A stretch of DNA of 64,000 nt from contig JADLGO010000026.1 in assembly GCA_020849275.1 (NCBI GenBank), positions 54,541 through 118,540 of the forward strand, given 5' to 3'. Of this stretch, positions 34,508 to 42,068 are shown piece by piece. The notes under the pieces were generated by a model, which worked only from the letters and a program-made list of their open reading frames with translations, did no database searches and was not told where the DNA came from. The translations under genes were made by a program, and so were the position numbers. Position 1 is the stretch's first letter; each line of letters opens with the position of its first letter. This DNA is from Chthonomonadales bacterium. Lineage in GTDB: Bacteria; Armatimonadota; Chthonomonadetes; Chthonomonadales; CAJBBX01.

Positions 34508-36687
34508 GCGGGAGAGTGCTGCGCGCGGCGCACGCGGCAGTCATGGCCGCGCTGGTGGGCATCGGCGGGTGCGGCGGGCCGGACTTCGGCGGCGCGCCGC
34601 GCGCGAGCGGGTTCGACTCGGGCCTGGGCGGCAGCTACAGCGGCCTCGGCGGCGGCTACGGCGGCGCGGGCTTCGGCTCGCCGGGCTTTGCGCCCGCCGG
34701 CGGTCGGCCGGGGCAGGCGCGGCCGGACGAGGGCGTGCGAGGAACCTACGCCATGGTGGAGGTGAGCTTCGAGTTGCCGGATGTGAAGGGCAACCCGTTC
34801 GACTTCACACAGAACGATGTTATGGTGACCGTACAACAGCCCGACCGTCGCATGTTGCGCATTCCGGCGTTCTTCGACGGCGGCAAGATGTGGCGCGCGC
34901 GCTTCACGCCCACCCAGGCCGGCCGCCACAGCGTCTCCGCGGTCACGCTCAACGGCGCCGCCGCGGCCGTCCAGGAGGTGGGGAAGCGCGAGTTCGAGGT
35001 GACCGGAGAGCGCGAGCACGGCTTCGTGCGCGTGGACCCGCGCGACCGCGCGCGCTTCGCCTTCGACGATGGCTCCGCCTACTACCCCATCGGCCACAAC
35101 GCCGCGTGGGGCGACGTGGCCGACATGCTGGCCAGGATGGGGCCCGCCGGGCTCAACTGGTCCCGGGTGTGGATGGCCCACTTCGGGGGGCTCAACCTCG
35201 ACTGGGTGATGAACGAGAAGATCCCCGAGGGAACGCTCTCGCTGGACGTCGCAAGAAAGTGGGACGCGATCGTGGCGGCGGCAGAGAAGGCGGGCATTCA
35301 CTTCCAGATGGTGCTTCAGCATCATGGCCAGTACTCCAGCCGCGTGAACTCCAACTGGGCCGAGAACCCCTGGAACAAGAGCAACGGTGGCTTCCTGGCC
35401 GGCCCAGCCGAGTTCTTCACGAGCTCCAGAGCGATTGCACTGACGAAGGCCAAGTACCGCTACATCGTGGCCCGCTGGGGCTACTCGCCGGCGGTGATGG
35501 CCTGGGAGCTCTTCAACGAGGTGGAGTGGACCGACGCCATCGCCGAGAAGCGCCCGCGGGACGTGGTGGCGTGGCACGACGGCATGGCCGCCTTCCTCCG
35601 CGATCAGGACCCGTACCGGCACCTGGTGACGACCAGTTCGACTCTCGAGGTTGCGGGCCTCTGGCGGAACATGGACTACTATCAGCCGCACGCCTACCCA
35701 TCGGACCCGATCCCGGTGGTCACCTCGATCGACGGGCGCAAGTGGGACAAGCCCGGCTTCTACGGCGAGATCGGCCCCGGCGAGGGTCTCAGCAGCGATG
35801 ACGGCAGCTTCCTGCGGCGCGCGCTGTGGGCGAGCATGATGAGCACCTCGGCCGGCGCGGCCGAGTACTGGGCGTGGGACACCGTGTTCCGTAACGGCCT
35901 GCTCCCCATCTTCACCCCGGCGGCGAGCTTCCTGCGGCAGTCCGGCGCGCTGTCTCACCGCCAGCTTGAGCCGCTCGCCGCGTCCGTCGATTCGGAGCAG
36001 CGGGCGCCGCTGACCTTCGGGCCCGGCGGCGGGTGGTCCAGCGCGACACAGGCGGACTACGTCGTCTCGCCGTCGGGCACGGTGGAGGGGCAGTCGACCA
36101 TGCCGGCCTTCCTGCAGGGCAAGGCGCACGCGGAGATGTTCAGCGCGGCCGTGCTGAAGGTGGTCTACCCCGTAGATGGAACGTTCGCCGTGAGCATCGG
36201 CCAGGTCGCGCGCGCCGGGGCGCGCGTGCGGCTGCTGGTGGACGGCACGCAGGCGGCGGCAAAGGAATACTCGCCTGCCGAGAGCGACCACGCGGTGCGC
36301 GACACGCTGGAGGCGAAGGTCTCGGCGGGAGCCCACACCGTGCGCGTGGAGAACGATGGGGCCGATTGGGTGGTGCTTCGGGGCTTCACGCTCACGCCGT
36401 ACGCGCCGTCACTCGGTGTGCTGGCGAAGGGGAGCAAGGCCTACGCCGTGGCGTGGCTCTATCGGCGCCTCGGCCCCGGGGCCGAGGCGAAGGCCACGCT
36501 GCACCTTCCGGGCCTGGATGCGGGCGGCTACCGGGTGACCTGGTGGGGTTGCGACGAGGGCAAGACGCTCTCGCAGGTTGACGCGAGGGTGCCCTCGGGC
36601 GGAGTGCTGACGGTGCCCGTGCCGGTCTCCGAGGGCGATCTCGCTCTGTGGGCGGCGCGCGCGGGCGGCCCGCCGCAGGCGAAGTAG
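34504..36687 (+). CDS. DUF5060-containing cellulase-fold lipoprotein glycosidase
   Basis: GTG 34504 overlaps the YkgJ stop. The signal sequence ends in 'LVGIGGC' (lipobox Cys 23), followed by a 45-residue Gly/Ser/Tyr/Phe-rich flexible linker that would hold the enzyme off the membrane. A DUF5060 beta domain (about 75-165) precedes a TIM barrel (about 170-470) with the acid/base Glu in 'AWELFNEVEW' and the nucleophile Glu in 'FYGEIGPGEG', the clan GH-A arrangement. The C-terminal 200 residues are beta sandwiches. It likely acts on extracellular beta-glycans (inference). It is the last gene of its operon, before a strong hairpin. Confidence 0.86.
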   Translation: MSGRVLRAAHAAVMAALVGIGGCGGPDFGGAPRASGFDSGLGGSYSGLGGGYGGAGFGSPGFAPAGGRPGQARPDEGVRGTYAMVEVSFELPDVKGNPFDFTQNDVMVTVQQPDRRMLRIPAFFDGGKMWRARFTPTQAGRHSVSAVTLNGAAAAVQEVGKREFEVTGEREHGFVRVDPRDRARFAFDDGSAYYPIGHNAAWGDVADMLARMGPAGLNWSRVWMAHFGGLNLDWVMNEKIPEGTLSLDVARKWDAIVAAAEKAGIHFQMVLQHHGQYSSRVNSNWAENPWNKSNGGFLAGPAEFFTSSRAIALTKAKYRYIVARWGYSPAVMAWELFNEVEWTDAIAEKRPRDVVAWHDGMAAFLRDQDPYRHLVTTSSTLEVAGLWRNMDYYQPHAYPSDPIPVVTSIDGRKWDKPGFYGEIGPGEGLSSDDGSFLRRALWASMMSTSAGAAEYWAWDTVFRNGLLPIFTPAASFLRQSGALSHRQLEPLAASVDSEQRAPLTFGPGGGWSSATQADYVVSPSGTVEGQSTMPAFLQGKAHAEMFSAAVLKVVYPVDGTFAVSIGQVARAGARVRLLVDGTQAAAKEYSPAESDHAVRDTLEAKVSAGAHTVRVENDGADWVVLRGFTLTPYAPSLGVLAKGSKAYAVAWLYRRLGPGAEAKATLHLPGLDAGGYRVTWWGCDEGKTLSQVDARVPSGGVLTVPVPVSEGDLALWAARAGGPPQAK

Positions 36688-36720
36688 ACCGAGGAGCGAG
36701 TGGGTCTCGCAGACGGTAAC

Positions 36721-36751
36721 GTGGCCGGGAGCCTGGCAGGCTCCCGGCCAC
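36721..36751. terminator. 13-bp perfect hairpin between convergent operons
   Basis: Arms 36721-36733 and 36739-36751 pair perfectly with a 5-nt loop. It sits between the ends of the DUF5060 gene and rplL. No U-tract flanks it, but the stem strength and position support bidirectional termination. Confidence 0.65.
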
Positions 36752-36816
36752 CGTGGCGGTACGTAGGAACGTCACCCCGGCTCGCGCGGGGGCGCATAAG
36801 GGCGCGGTCGGCCTCC

Positions 36817-37197
36817 CTATGCGATCTCGACGGTGGCCCCCTCGGCCTCCAGTTTCGCCTTGATGCTCTCGGCCTCTTCCCTGGCGATGCCTTGCTTGAC
36901 GGGCTGCGGCGCGCCGTCGACCAGGTCCTTGGCCTCCTTGAGGCCGAGCGTGGTGACCTCGCGAACGGCCTTGATGACCTGGATCTTCTTGTCGCCGACA
37001 GCCTTGAGGACGACGTCGAAGGCGGTCTTCTCCTCCTCGGCGGGCGCGGCCTCGGCCGGCGCGGCGGCCGGTCCGGCGGCGACGGCGACCGGTGCGGCGG
37101 AAACGCCCCACTTCTCCTGAATCGCCTTGGTCAACTCGACGAGCTCCAGCACGGAGAGCTTCTCGAGCGAGCCAATGATCTCATCGATAGCGGCCAT
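36817..37197 (-). CDS. rplL: 50S ribosomal protein L7/L12
   Basis: The 126-aa stalk protein has the N-terminal dimerisation helices ('[20 protein letters not shown]'), an Ala/Pro hinge (about residues 36-54) and the conserved C-terminal domain ('[20 protein letters not shown]', '[17 protein letters not shown]'). It recruits translation factors to the ribosome. AGGAG lies ahead of the ATG. It follows rplJ by 68 nt in the same transcript. The usual rpoB-rpoC genes do not follow; instead the transcript meets a hairpin. Confidence 0.99.
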   Translation of the reverse strand: MAAIDEIIGSLEKLSVLELVELTKAIQEKWGVSAAPVAVAAGPAAAPAEAAPAEEEKTAFDVVLKAVGDKKIQVIKAVREVTTLGLKEAKDLVDGAPQPVKQGIAREEAESIKAKLEAEGATVEIA

Positions 37198-37265
37198 CGT
37201 GTCGTTTCTCCTCTATTGGCGGGCGCCGCGCCGAGCGTGCCCGTCATGCGTTGTCTGGGACGGGC

Positions 37266-37808
37266 TCAGGCGGCTTCGGCCTGGCGCTGATCCGCCAGGG
37301 CTTGCAGCGTGCGCGCGAACTCGCTCATGACGCCGTTCATCGTGCCGGCGAAGTCGGACAGCGGCGCCTGGAGCGTGCCGAGCGCTTGTCCGAGCACGAT
37401 CTCGCGCGGCGGAATGCGCGAGAGCGCGGTCACCTGCTCCGGGCTGTAGACGCGCCCCTCGACGTAGGCGCCCTTGACCACGACGTCCGGCTTACGCAGA
37501 TCGCGCAGGTAGTCCAGCAGGGCCTTGCTCGTGGCGACCGGGTCGTCGGCAAAAGCGATGCCGGTCGGCCCGGTGAGCAGCGCGTCGAGCTCGGGCGCCA
37601 GGCTCTCGCCAAGAACGCGGCGGAACAGGGTGTTCTTGACGACGTGGTACGCTCCGCCGCTCTCGCGCAGCTTGCGTCGCAGTCCCGTGATCTCAGCGAC
37701 GGTCAGGCCGCGGTAGTTGGTCAGGATCGCGCCGTTGGAGCGTTCGTAGATCTCGCTGAGCCCGGCGACGGTCTCGACCTTGTCGGCGCGCGGGCCTTTG
37801 GTGCGCAT
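37266..37808 (-). CDS. rplJ: 50S ribosomal protein L10
   Basis: The 180-aa protein begins at ATG 37808, after AGGAGGTGA; a longer in-frame reading from 38024 runs through the structured leader and is rejected. Recognisable: 'RADKVETVAGLSEIYERSN', 'ILTNYRGLTVAEITGLRRKL', 'VKNTLFRRVL' and 'LTGPTGIAFADDPV'. L10 anchors L12 dimers on the ribosome and, with L12, binds its own leader to repress the operon in many bacteria. The leader here (to about 38046) carries an attenuator-like hairpin. Confidence 0.98.
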   Translation of the reverse strand: MRTKGPRADKVETVAGLSEIYERSNGAILTNYRGLTVAEITGLRRKLRESGGAYHVVKNTLFRRVLGESLAPELDALLTGPTGIAFADDPVATSKALLDYLRDLRKPDVVVKGAYVEGRVYSPEQVTALSRIPPREIVLGQALGTLQAPLSDFAGTMNGVMSEFARTLQALADQRQAEAA

Positions 37809-38046
37809 GGGCGTTCTCACCTCCTCGTCGCCGCGGGCGGCCGATGCGGCGGGCCACGGCGGGTGTACGGCACGCGCCAAAAAGGGGACCGTCGCGGAAG
37901 CGCGTGGTCCCCGAGGGGAGTCAGGCGAGCGGGCGGCGCCATCCGCCGCACACTCCGACCTTCCCTCGGCAGGCGCCGGCCGCATGGCCGGCATTAAGTC
38001 CGGGACGCCCGCTGTCTTCGGCAAGATGCACCCTATTCAGCTTTGC
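37809..38046 (-). promoter_or_regulatory. rplJ 5' leader, probable L10 leader
   Basis: The promoter at 38053-38082 implies a 5' leader of about 238 nt before rplJ, long for a housekeeping gene but usual for the L10 autoregulatory leader. It contains the attenuator-like hairpin described separately. I have not matched the kink-turn and T-box-like loops of the published L10 leader motif base by base. Confidence 0.6.
37879..37912 (-). terminator. Intrinsic terminator/attenuator in the rplJ leader
   Basis: On the minus strand GGGGACC (37912-37906) pairs with GGTCCCC (37890-37884), with an inner CGCG/CGCG helix around a CTTC loop, followed directly by five U (37883-37879). It lies 71 nt before the rplJ start and after the promoter, so it would stop transcription in the leader. 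Confidence 0.75.
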
Positions 38047-38052
38047 CGGGAG

Positions 38053-38082
38053 AGTATACCCTCGGCGCTCGCGGCGCGTCAA
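38053..38082 (-). promoter_or_regulatory. Promoter of rplJ-rplL
   Basis: Minus-strand TTGACG (38077-38082), 18-bp spacer, TATACT (38053-38058). Confidence 0.8.
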
Positions 38083-38137
38083 CGAACGGCAGCGCCCGCC
38101 CGGCGCCCGCGCGCGCGAGAGCAGGAGCGAGAGCGAG

Positions 38138-38575
38138 ATGGCCGACAGCCCATTCCAAGCGGACGGTGTGGTGCACCACGCCCTCCGCGTGCGCTACGCC
38201 GAAACGGACCAGATGCGCGTCGCGTACTATGGTCGGTACTTCGAGTGGTTCGAGGCCGCCAGAAGCGAGTTCTGCCGCGCGCGCGAGATCGACTACGGCG
38301 AGCTTGAGCGCCAGGGGCTCTTCCTACCCGTCGCGGAGGCCCGCTGCCGCTATCGCGCGCCGGCGCGCTACGACGACGAACTCGTCGTGGAGATCCGCGT
38401 GGCGGTCGCGGCCCGGCGCACGATCCGGTTCCTGTACACGGTGCGCCGAGGCGATGAGCTGGTGGCGGAAGGGGAGACGGTGCAGGTCCTCGTGGACTCC
38501 GGCGGGCGGCCGCGCTCGTTCCCGGCAGGCCTGCTCGCGCGCTTTCGCGGCGCGGCCCCGGTGAACGCGGCCTGA
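38138..38575 (+). CDS. YbgC-like 4-hydroxybenzoyl-CoA thioesterase family protein
   Basis: A 145-aa hot-dog-fold acyl-CoA thioesterase. The family signature 'RVRYAETDQMRVAYYGRYFEWFEAARSEF' spans residues 17-45, with the catalytic Asp in 'ETDQM' and the 'YYGRYFEWFE' helix start; 'FLPVAEARCRYRAPARYDDE' follows. The ATG at 38138 follows GAGCGAG; longer in-frame readings run back through the divergent rplJ promoter region. YbgC proteins associate with the Tol-Pal system or phospholipid metabolism in Proteobacteria, but no tol genes are near here. Confidence 0.9.
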   Translation: MADSPFQADGVVHHALRVRYAETDQMRVAYYGRYFEWFEAARSEFCRAREIDYGELERQGLFLPVAEARCRYRAPARYDDELVVEIRVAVAARRTIRFLYTVRRGDELVAEGETVQVLVDSGGRPRSFPAGLLARFRGAAPVNAA

Positions 38576-38680
38576 GCCGCGGCGAGCGGCAGGAGGCGCC
38601 GACGGCGGCCCCGAACCAGTCTCACGGACGACGAGGCGCGCGGCCACGGCTGCTGCCACCGCGCGGGGAGGAGCCGGTCA

Positions 38681-38929
38681 ATGAACCCCTTGGCAGTTGG
38701 CTTCGGGGCGTTGCTGAGCCTCGCCGCCACGATCGCCTGGCTGTTCGTGCTCGTGGATGCCTTCCGTTCCTCCGTTGGCAAGGGTATCCTGGCGCTTCTG
38801 TGTGGGCTGTACTGGCTGTACTATGCCGTGTTCGAGTTCGAGCACGAGCACAAATGGCTGATCGTGATTCTGGCGATCGCGGGCGGCGCGATCGGGTCGG
38901 CCACGATCTCGGCGGGGGGCCGGCTCTGA
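38681..38929 (+). CDS. Small two-helix membrane protein (82 aa)
   Basis: ATG 38681 has a strong GGGGAGGAG site. The protein has hydrophobic segments at about residues 5-28, 34-50 and 60-78, separated by 'DAFRSSVGKG' and 'EFEHEHKW', and ends in a Gly-rich tail. Sequence character is that of small inner-membrane proteins found in many Planctomycetota and Armatimonadota; I do not recognise a named family. Its stop overlaps the apparent start of the DUF2752 gene, suggesting coupled translation. Confidence 0.7.
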   Translation: MNPLAVGFGALLSLAATIAWLFVLVDAFRSSVGKGILALLCGLYWLYYAVFEFEHEHKWLIVILAIAGGAIGSATISAGGRL

Positions 38930-39387
38930 CAGCGGGCACCGACCACCTCCTGCCGGCCTCGGTCCGCCGCCTGGCCGGCTCGACGGCCTTCTGGCTCGGG
39001 TCGGTGGTGACCTTCGTGCTGGTCGGTACGCTCGCCGGAGCCCACGGGTACGCGCCTGGCATCCCGTGCCTCTTTCGCGCGACCTTTCGCGTGCCGTGCC
39101 CCGGTTGCGGTCTGACGCGCAGCCTGGAGGCGCTCTGGCGCGGCGACCTGGGGGAATCGCTGCGCATGCACCCGCTCGGTCCGCTCGTGTTCGCCTTGCT
39201 GATCGGGCTGGCCGCCGGCTGCGCGGCTTACGCGGCGCTCCCGGCCGCGCGCCCGGCGCTGCGGCGGCTCGGGGTCCGGGTTCAACACCCGCGCGTGATG
39301 CGCTGGGCGCTGACCGCGCTGCTGGCCACGTGGCTCGCTCGGATCGCCCTCGCCGTCGCCGGCGTCGTCGGCTTCCCGGGATCCTGA
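38926..39387 (+). CDS. DUF2752 membrane protein
   Basis: The frame contains the DUF2752 core 'FRVPCPGCGLTRSLEALWRG' (CPGCGLTR with the two conserved Cys) followed by 'MHPLGPLVFALLIGL' and two further helices, so it is a small polytopic membrane protein. The start is uncertain. No ATG lies in frame after the preceding gene; a CTG at 38926 overlaps the TGA of that gene (CTGA) and gives 153 aa, while a GTG near 39003 would cut the first helix. The function of the family is unknown; the CXXC pair could bind a metal or haem. Confidence 0.75.
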   Translation: MTAGTDHLLPASVRRLAGSTAFWLGSVVTFVLVGTLAGAHGYAPGIPCLFRATFRVPCPGCGLTRSLEALWRGDLGESLRMHPLGPLVFALLIGLAAGCAAYAALPAARPALRRLGVRVQHPRVMRWALTALLATWLARIALAVAGVVGFPGS

Positions 39388-39444
39388 GCCGCGAGGAGGG
39401 CGCGAGCGTCGGCCCGTGCTCCGTGGCATGCCCTCTCTCGCGGC
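39388..39444 (+). terminator. Long GC hairpin directly after the DUF2752 gene
   Basis: The arms 39388-39401 and 39430-39444 pair over 14 bp with one bulged base, enclosing a 28-nt loop. It begins at the base after the stop codon. No U-tract follows. Confidence 0.45.
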
Positions 39445-39519
39445 GCCAACGCGCGAGCGTCGCGCATCGCTGAGACCCAGCGCCGGGCCCGCCGGGCCGG
39501 CGCGGACTGGAACCTGATC

Positions 39520-40872
39520 GTGACGACTCTGCGGTTACTCCGGCCCGGGCCGAGCGCCTGGGTTCGCCTGCTCCTCTCCTTGCTGGCCAGCGCCGCCGTC
39601 CTCTTCCCCGCCGGGTGCCGCCGCGCCGACGCCGACCGCGACGCGCAGGGACGCACCATCGTGTCGGTGTGGCACCCGTGGGGGGGCACCTCGACGCCGC
39701 GGATCGAGCGCGTGCTGGCGGCTTACCGGCGGGCGCACCCGGACATTGCTCTGCGCGTGCTCTTCACGCCGAACGACCTCTCCAACAATCAGAAGTTCTT
39801 CACGAGCGTGGCCGCGGGACGCCCGCCCGACGTGATCTTCGTGGACGGCCCGCAGGTCGCCGAGTGGGCGGAACGCGGCGCACTGCAGCCGCTGGACAGC
39901 TACCTGAAGGAGGCCGGCGTTCGCGCCACGGACTACTTCGCGCCGTGCTGGAAGCAGAACCACTATGCCGGCAAGACGTGGGCGCTCACGTTCTGCGCCG
40001 ATCCGAACTTCGCCTTCGTGTGGAACAAGGACGACTTCCAGAGCGCCGGGCTCGACCCGGAGAAGGGCCCGACCACGATCGCCGAACTGGACCGCATGGC
40101 CGACCGGCTCACGCGCGTCGAGGAGGGGAAGATCACGCGCATCGGCCTGATCCCGTGGGCGCAGTACGGCGGTACGAACTCGCTGTTCACCTGGGGGTGG
40201 GCCTTTGGCGGCTCCTTCTACGATGAGCAGCGGCACAGGGTGACGGCCAACGACCCGCGGATCGTGCGCGCCCTCGAATGGATGGTCGGCTACGCGAAGC
40301 GCTACGACGTGACGCGGGTGACGGGACTGCAACAGGGGTTCGGCACCGCGCAACTCGACCCGTTCTACGTTGGCCAGATGTCGATGCGATGCCTGCACAT
40401 CAGCGGCATCGAGGACATCCAGCGGTATGCGCCGAAGCTGCGTTACGGGATCACGTTCCTGCCGGCACCGCCGGACGGCGAGGCGCGCTCCTCGTGGGTG
40501 GGAGGTTGGTGCGTGGCGCTTCCGGCCGGCGCGAGACATCCCCGCGAGGGCCGCGAGCTCGTGCGCTGGCTCTGCGCGGACCCGGAGGGCACCGGAGTCG
40601 TCGGGCGCGAGATGGGCCTGATGCCAGGCTACCGCCGGTCGCCCGCGTTCGACACGCTCAAGCGGCTTCCGGGCTTCGGCCAGTTCTACCGGATCCTGCT
40701 GGAAACACGGCACCAGCGGCCGGTGATGCCCGTGCAGGGGTTCTACATGGGCGCCCTTCAGCGCGCGGTGGACGCGGCCATCTACGGCAAGAAGACGCCG
40801 AAGAAGGCGCTCGACGACGCCACCGCGGAGACACAGGCCGAGCTCGACGTTGTGCTGCGCGGCAGCGGGTAG
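39520..40872 (+). CDS. Extracellular sugar-binding lipoprotein (ABC family 1 solute-binding protein)
   Basis: A 450-aa lipoprotein with lipobox 'LFPAGC' (Cys about 33) and the family 1 sugar-binding fold: 'IVSVWHPWGGTSTPRIERVL', 'DVIFVDGPQVAEWAERGALQ', 'KTWALTFCADPNFAFVWNKD', 'SSWVGGWCVALPAGARHPRE'. This class delivers oligosaccharides to ABC permeases of the MalF/MalG type. No permease or ATPase genes are adjacent, so it must work with components encoded elsewhere. GTG 39520 has only a weak ribosome site. The next gene starts 19 nt downstream. Confidence 0.9.
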   Translation: MTTLRLLRPGPSAWVRLLLSLLASAAVLFPAGCRRADADRDAQGRTIVSVWHPWGGTSTPRIERVLAAYRRAHPDIALRVLFTPNDLSNNQKFFTSVAAGRPPDVIFVDGPQVAEWAERGALQPLDSYLKEAGVRATDYFAPCWKQNHYAGKTWALTFCADPNFAFVWNKDDFQSAGLDPEKGPTTIAELDRMADRLTRVEEGKITRIGLIPWAQYGGTNSLFTWGWAFGGSFYDEQRHRVTANDPRIVRALEWMVGYAKRYDVTRVTGLQQGFGTAQLDPFYVGQMSMRCLHISGIEDIQRYAPKLRYGITFLPAPPDGEARSSWVGGWCVALPAGARHPREGRELVRWLCADPEGTGVVGREMGLMPGYRRSPAFDTLKRLPGFGQFYRILLETRHQRPVMPVQGFYMGALQRAVDAAIYGKKTPKKALDDATAETQAELDVVLRGSG

Positions 40873-40891
40873 GTCCGGTAACGAGGGCCAG

Positions 40892-41689
40892 GTGGCGGAG
40901 GACGTGCTGTTCACCGTGTTCACGAAGCCGTGGCGAATGCCGATCCCGGCGCTCGCGGAGCACGTGGCGGGGCTGGGCTTCGCCGGCGTCGAGTTGCCGG
41001 TGCGTCCGGGCTACCCGGTGCATCCCGGCAACGCCGCGACGGAGCTTCCGCGCGCGGCGCGCGCGCTCGAGGCCGTCGGGCTGCGCGTGGCGAGCGTCGC
41101 CGGCGCGGCCGACGAGGCCACCGTGGAGGCGTGCGCGGCGGCCGGCGTGCCGCTCCTGCGCGTGTGCCTTTTCGTGGGCGATTCGGAGGACTACCTGGCC
41201 GCGGAGGCCCGCATGCGATGCGGGATCGAGGCGCTGGTGCCGGCGCTGGAGCGCGGGGGGGTCACTCTCGGCATCCAGAACCACTGCGGCCGGTCCGTGT
41301 GCAACGCGATGGGGTTGCGCTCGCTGCTTGCCGACCTCGAGCCGCGCTGCGTGGCGGCCGTGTGGGACCCCGCGCACAACGCGCTGCAGGGCGAGGAGCC
41401 CGAGCTCGCGCTCGACATCGTGTGGCCGTCGCTGCGCATGGTGAACCTGAAGAACGCCTTCTGGAGGCGCGCCACGGGCCCCGAGGCCGAGAGCGTCGAG
41501 TGGACGCCCTACTGGACCAGCGGCCGGCAGGGGCTCGCCTCCTGGCCGCGCGTGGCCGCGCAACTCGGGCGGCGCGGCTACGCCGGGCCGGTCTGTCTGA
41601 CCGCCGAGTACACGGACCAGGCCTCCGTCGATCGACTGATCGCGGAGGACCTGCGGTACGCGCGCGCCCTCTTCGACGCGAAGGGCTAG
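40892..41689 (+). CDS. Sugar phosphate isomerase/epimerase (xylose isomerase-like TIM barrel)
   Basis: A 265-aa protein starting at GTG 40892 behind GAGGG. It has the AP-endonuclease-2/xylose-isomerase-like barrel: 'LAEHVAGLGFAGVELPVRPG', 'LGIQNHCGRSVCNA', 'VAAVWDPAHNALQGEEP', 'RMVNLKNAFWRR' and 'VCLTAEYTD', which supply the usual metal-binding Glu, Asp, His and Glu set. Enzymes of this family isomerise or epimerise sugars or inositols. It follows the sugar-binding lipoprotein by 19 nt, consistent with use of the imported sugar. The substrate is unknown. Confidence 0.85.
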   Translation: MAEDVLFTVFTKPWRMPIPALAEHVAGLGFAGVELPVRPGYPVHPGNAATELPRAARALEAVGLRVASVAGAADEATVEACAAAGVPLLRVCLFVGDSEDYLAAEARMRCGIEALVPALERGGVTLGIQNHCGRSVCNAMGLRSLLADLEPRCVAAVWDPAHNALQGEEPELALDIVWPSLRMVNLKNAFWRRATGPEAESVEWTPYWTSGRQGLASWPRVAAQLGRRGYAGPVCLTAEYTDQASVDRLIAEDLRYARALFDAKG

Positions 41690-41694
41690 CTGCG

Positions 41695-42054
41695 ATGGCC
41701 ATCACCATTCGGTGTGCGCTGCACGGCGCGGCGACGCTGCTGCTGACGGCCTGCGCATGGCCGCTGGTCGGGTGCAACCCGCGGGACGCCGGCGACCTGC
41801 GGCGCGACCTGCGCTCCACGGCCGAGCACTCCCGCGAGGCGCTGGGCAACGCCCGCATCGCGGCGCAGGTCAACACCGTCCTCGCGCTTCGCAAGGGCGT
41901 CGACATGAGCGGCCTGCACGTCGAGGCCAGCGACGGCGTCGTCACGGTCGGCGGCCACGTGCGCGATGGCGCGGAGAAGCGCCGCGTGCTGGAGACGGTG
42001 CGCAACACGCGCGGGGTGGATCGGGTGGTCGACCGGCTGCGCGTCGCCAAGTAG
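41695..42054 (+). CDS. BON-domain lipoprotein
   Basis: A 119-aa protein with a signal sequence and lipobox 'WPLVGC' (Cys about 27). The rest is a BON domain: 'NARIAAQVNTVLALRKGVDM', 'LHVEASDGVVTVGGHVRDGAEKR' region and 'TRGVDRVVDRLRV', the family's alpha-beta fold with conserved Gly in VTVGGHV. BON proteins such as OsmY and DolP bind membranes. The start lies 6 nt after the isomerase stop, so it is the last gene of the small operon. Confidence 0.88.
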   Translation: MAITIRCALHGAATLLLTACAWPLVGCNPRDAGDLRRDLRSTAEHSREALGNARIAAQVNTVLALRKGVDMSGLHVEASDGVVTVGGHVRDGAEKRRVLETVRNTRGVDRVVDRLRVAK

Positions 42055-42068
42055 GCAGCGCTCCGGCG

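Noticed and set aside
37809..38024. N-terminal extension of L10 to 38024
   Set aside because: It translates the attenuator stem and leader; ATG 37808 has AGGAGGTGA and gives a normal-length L10.
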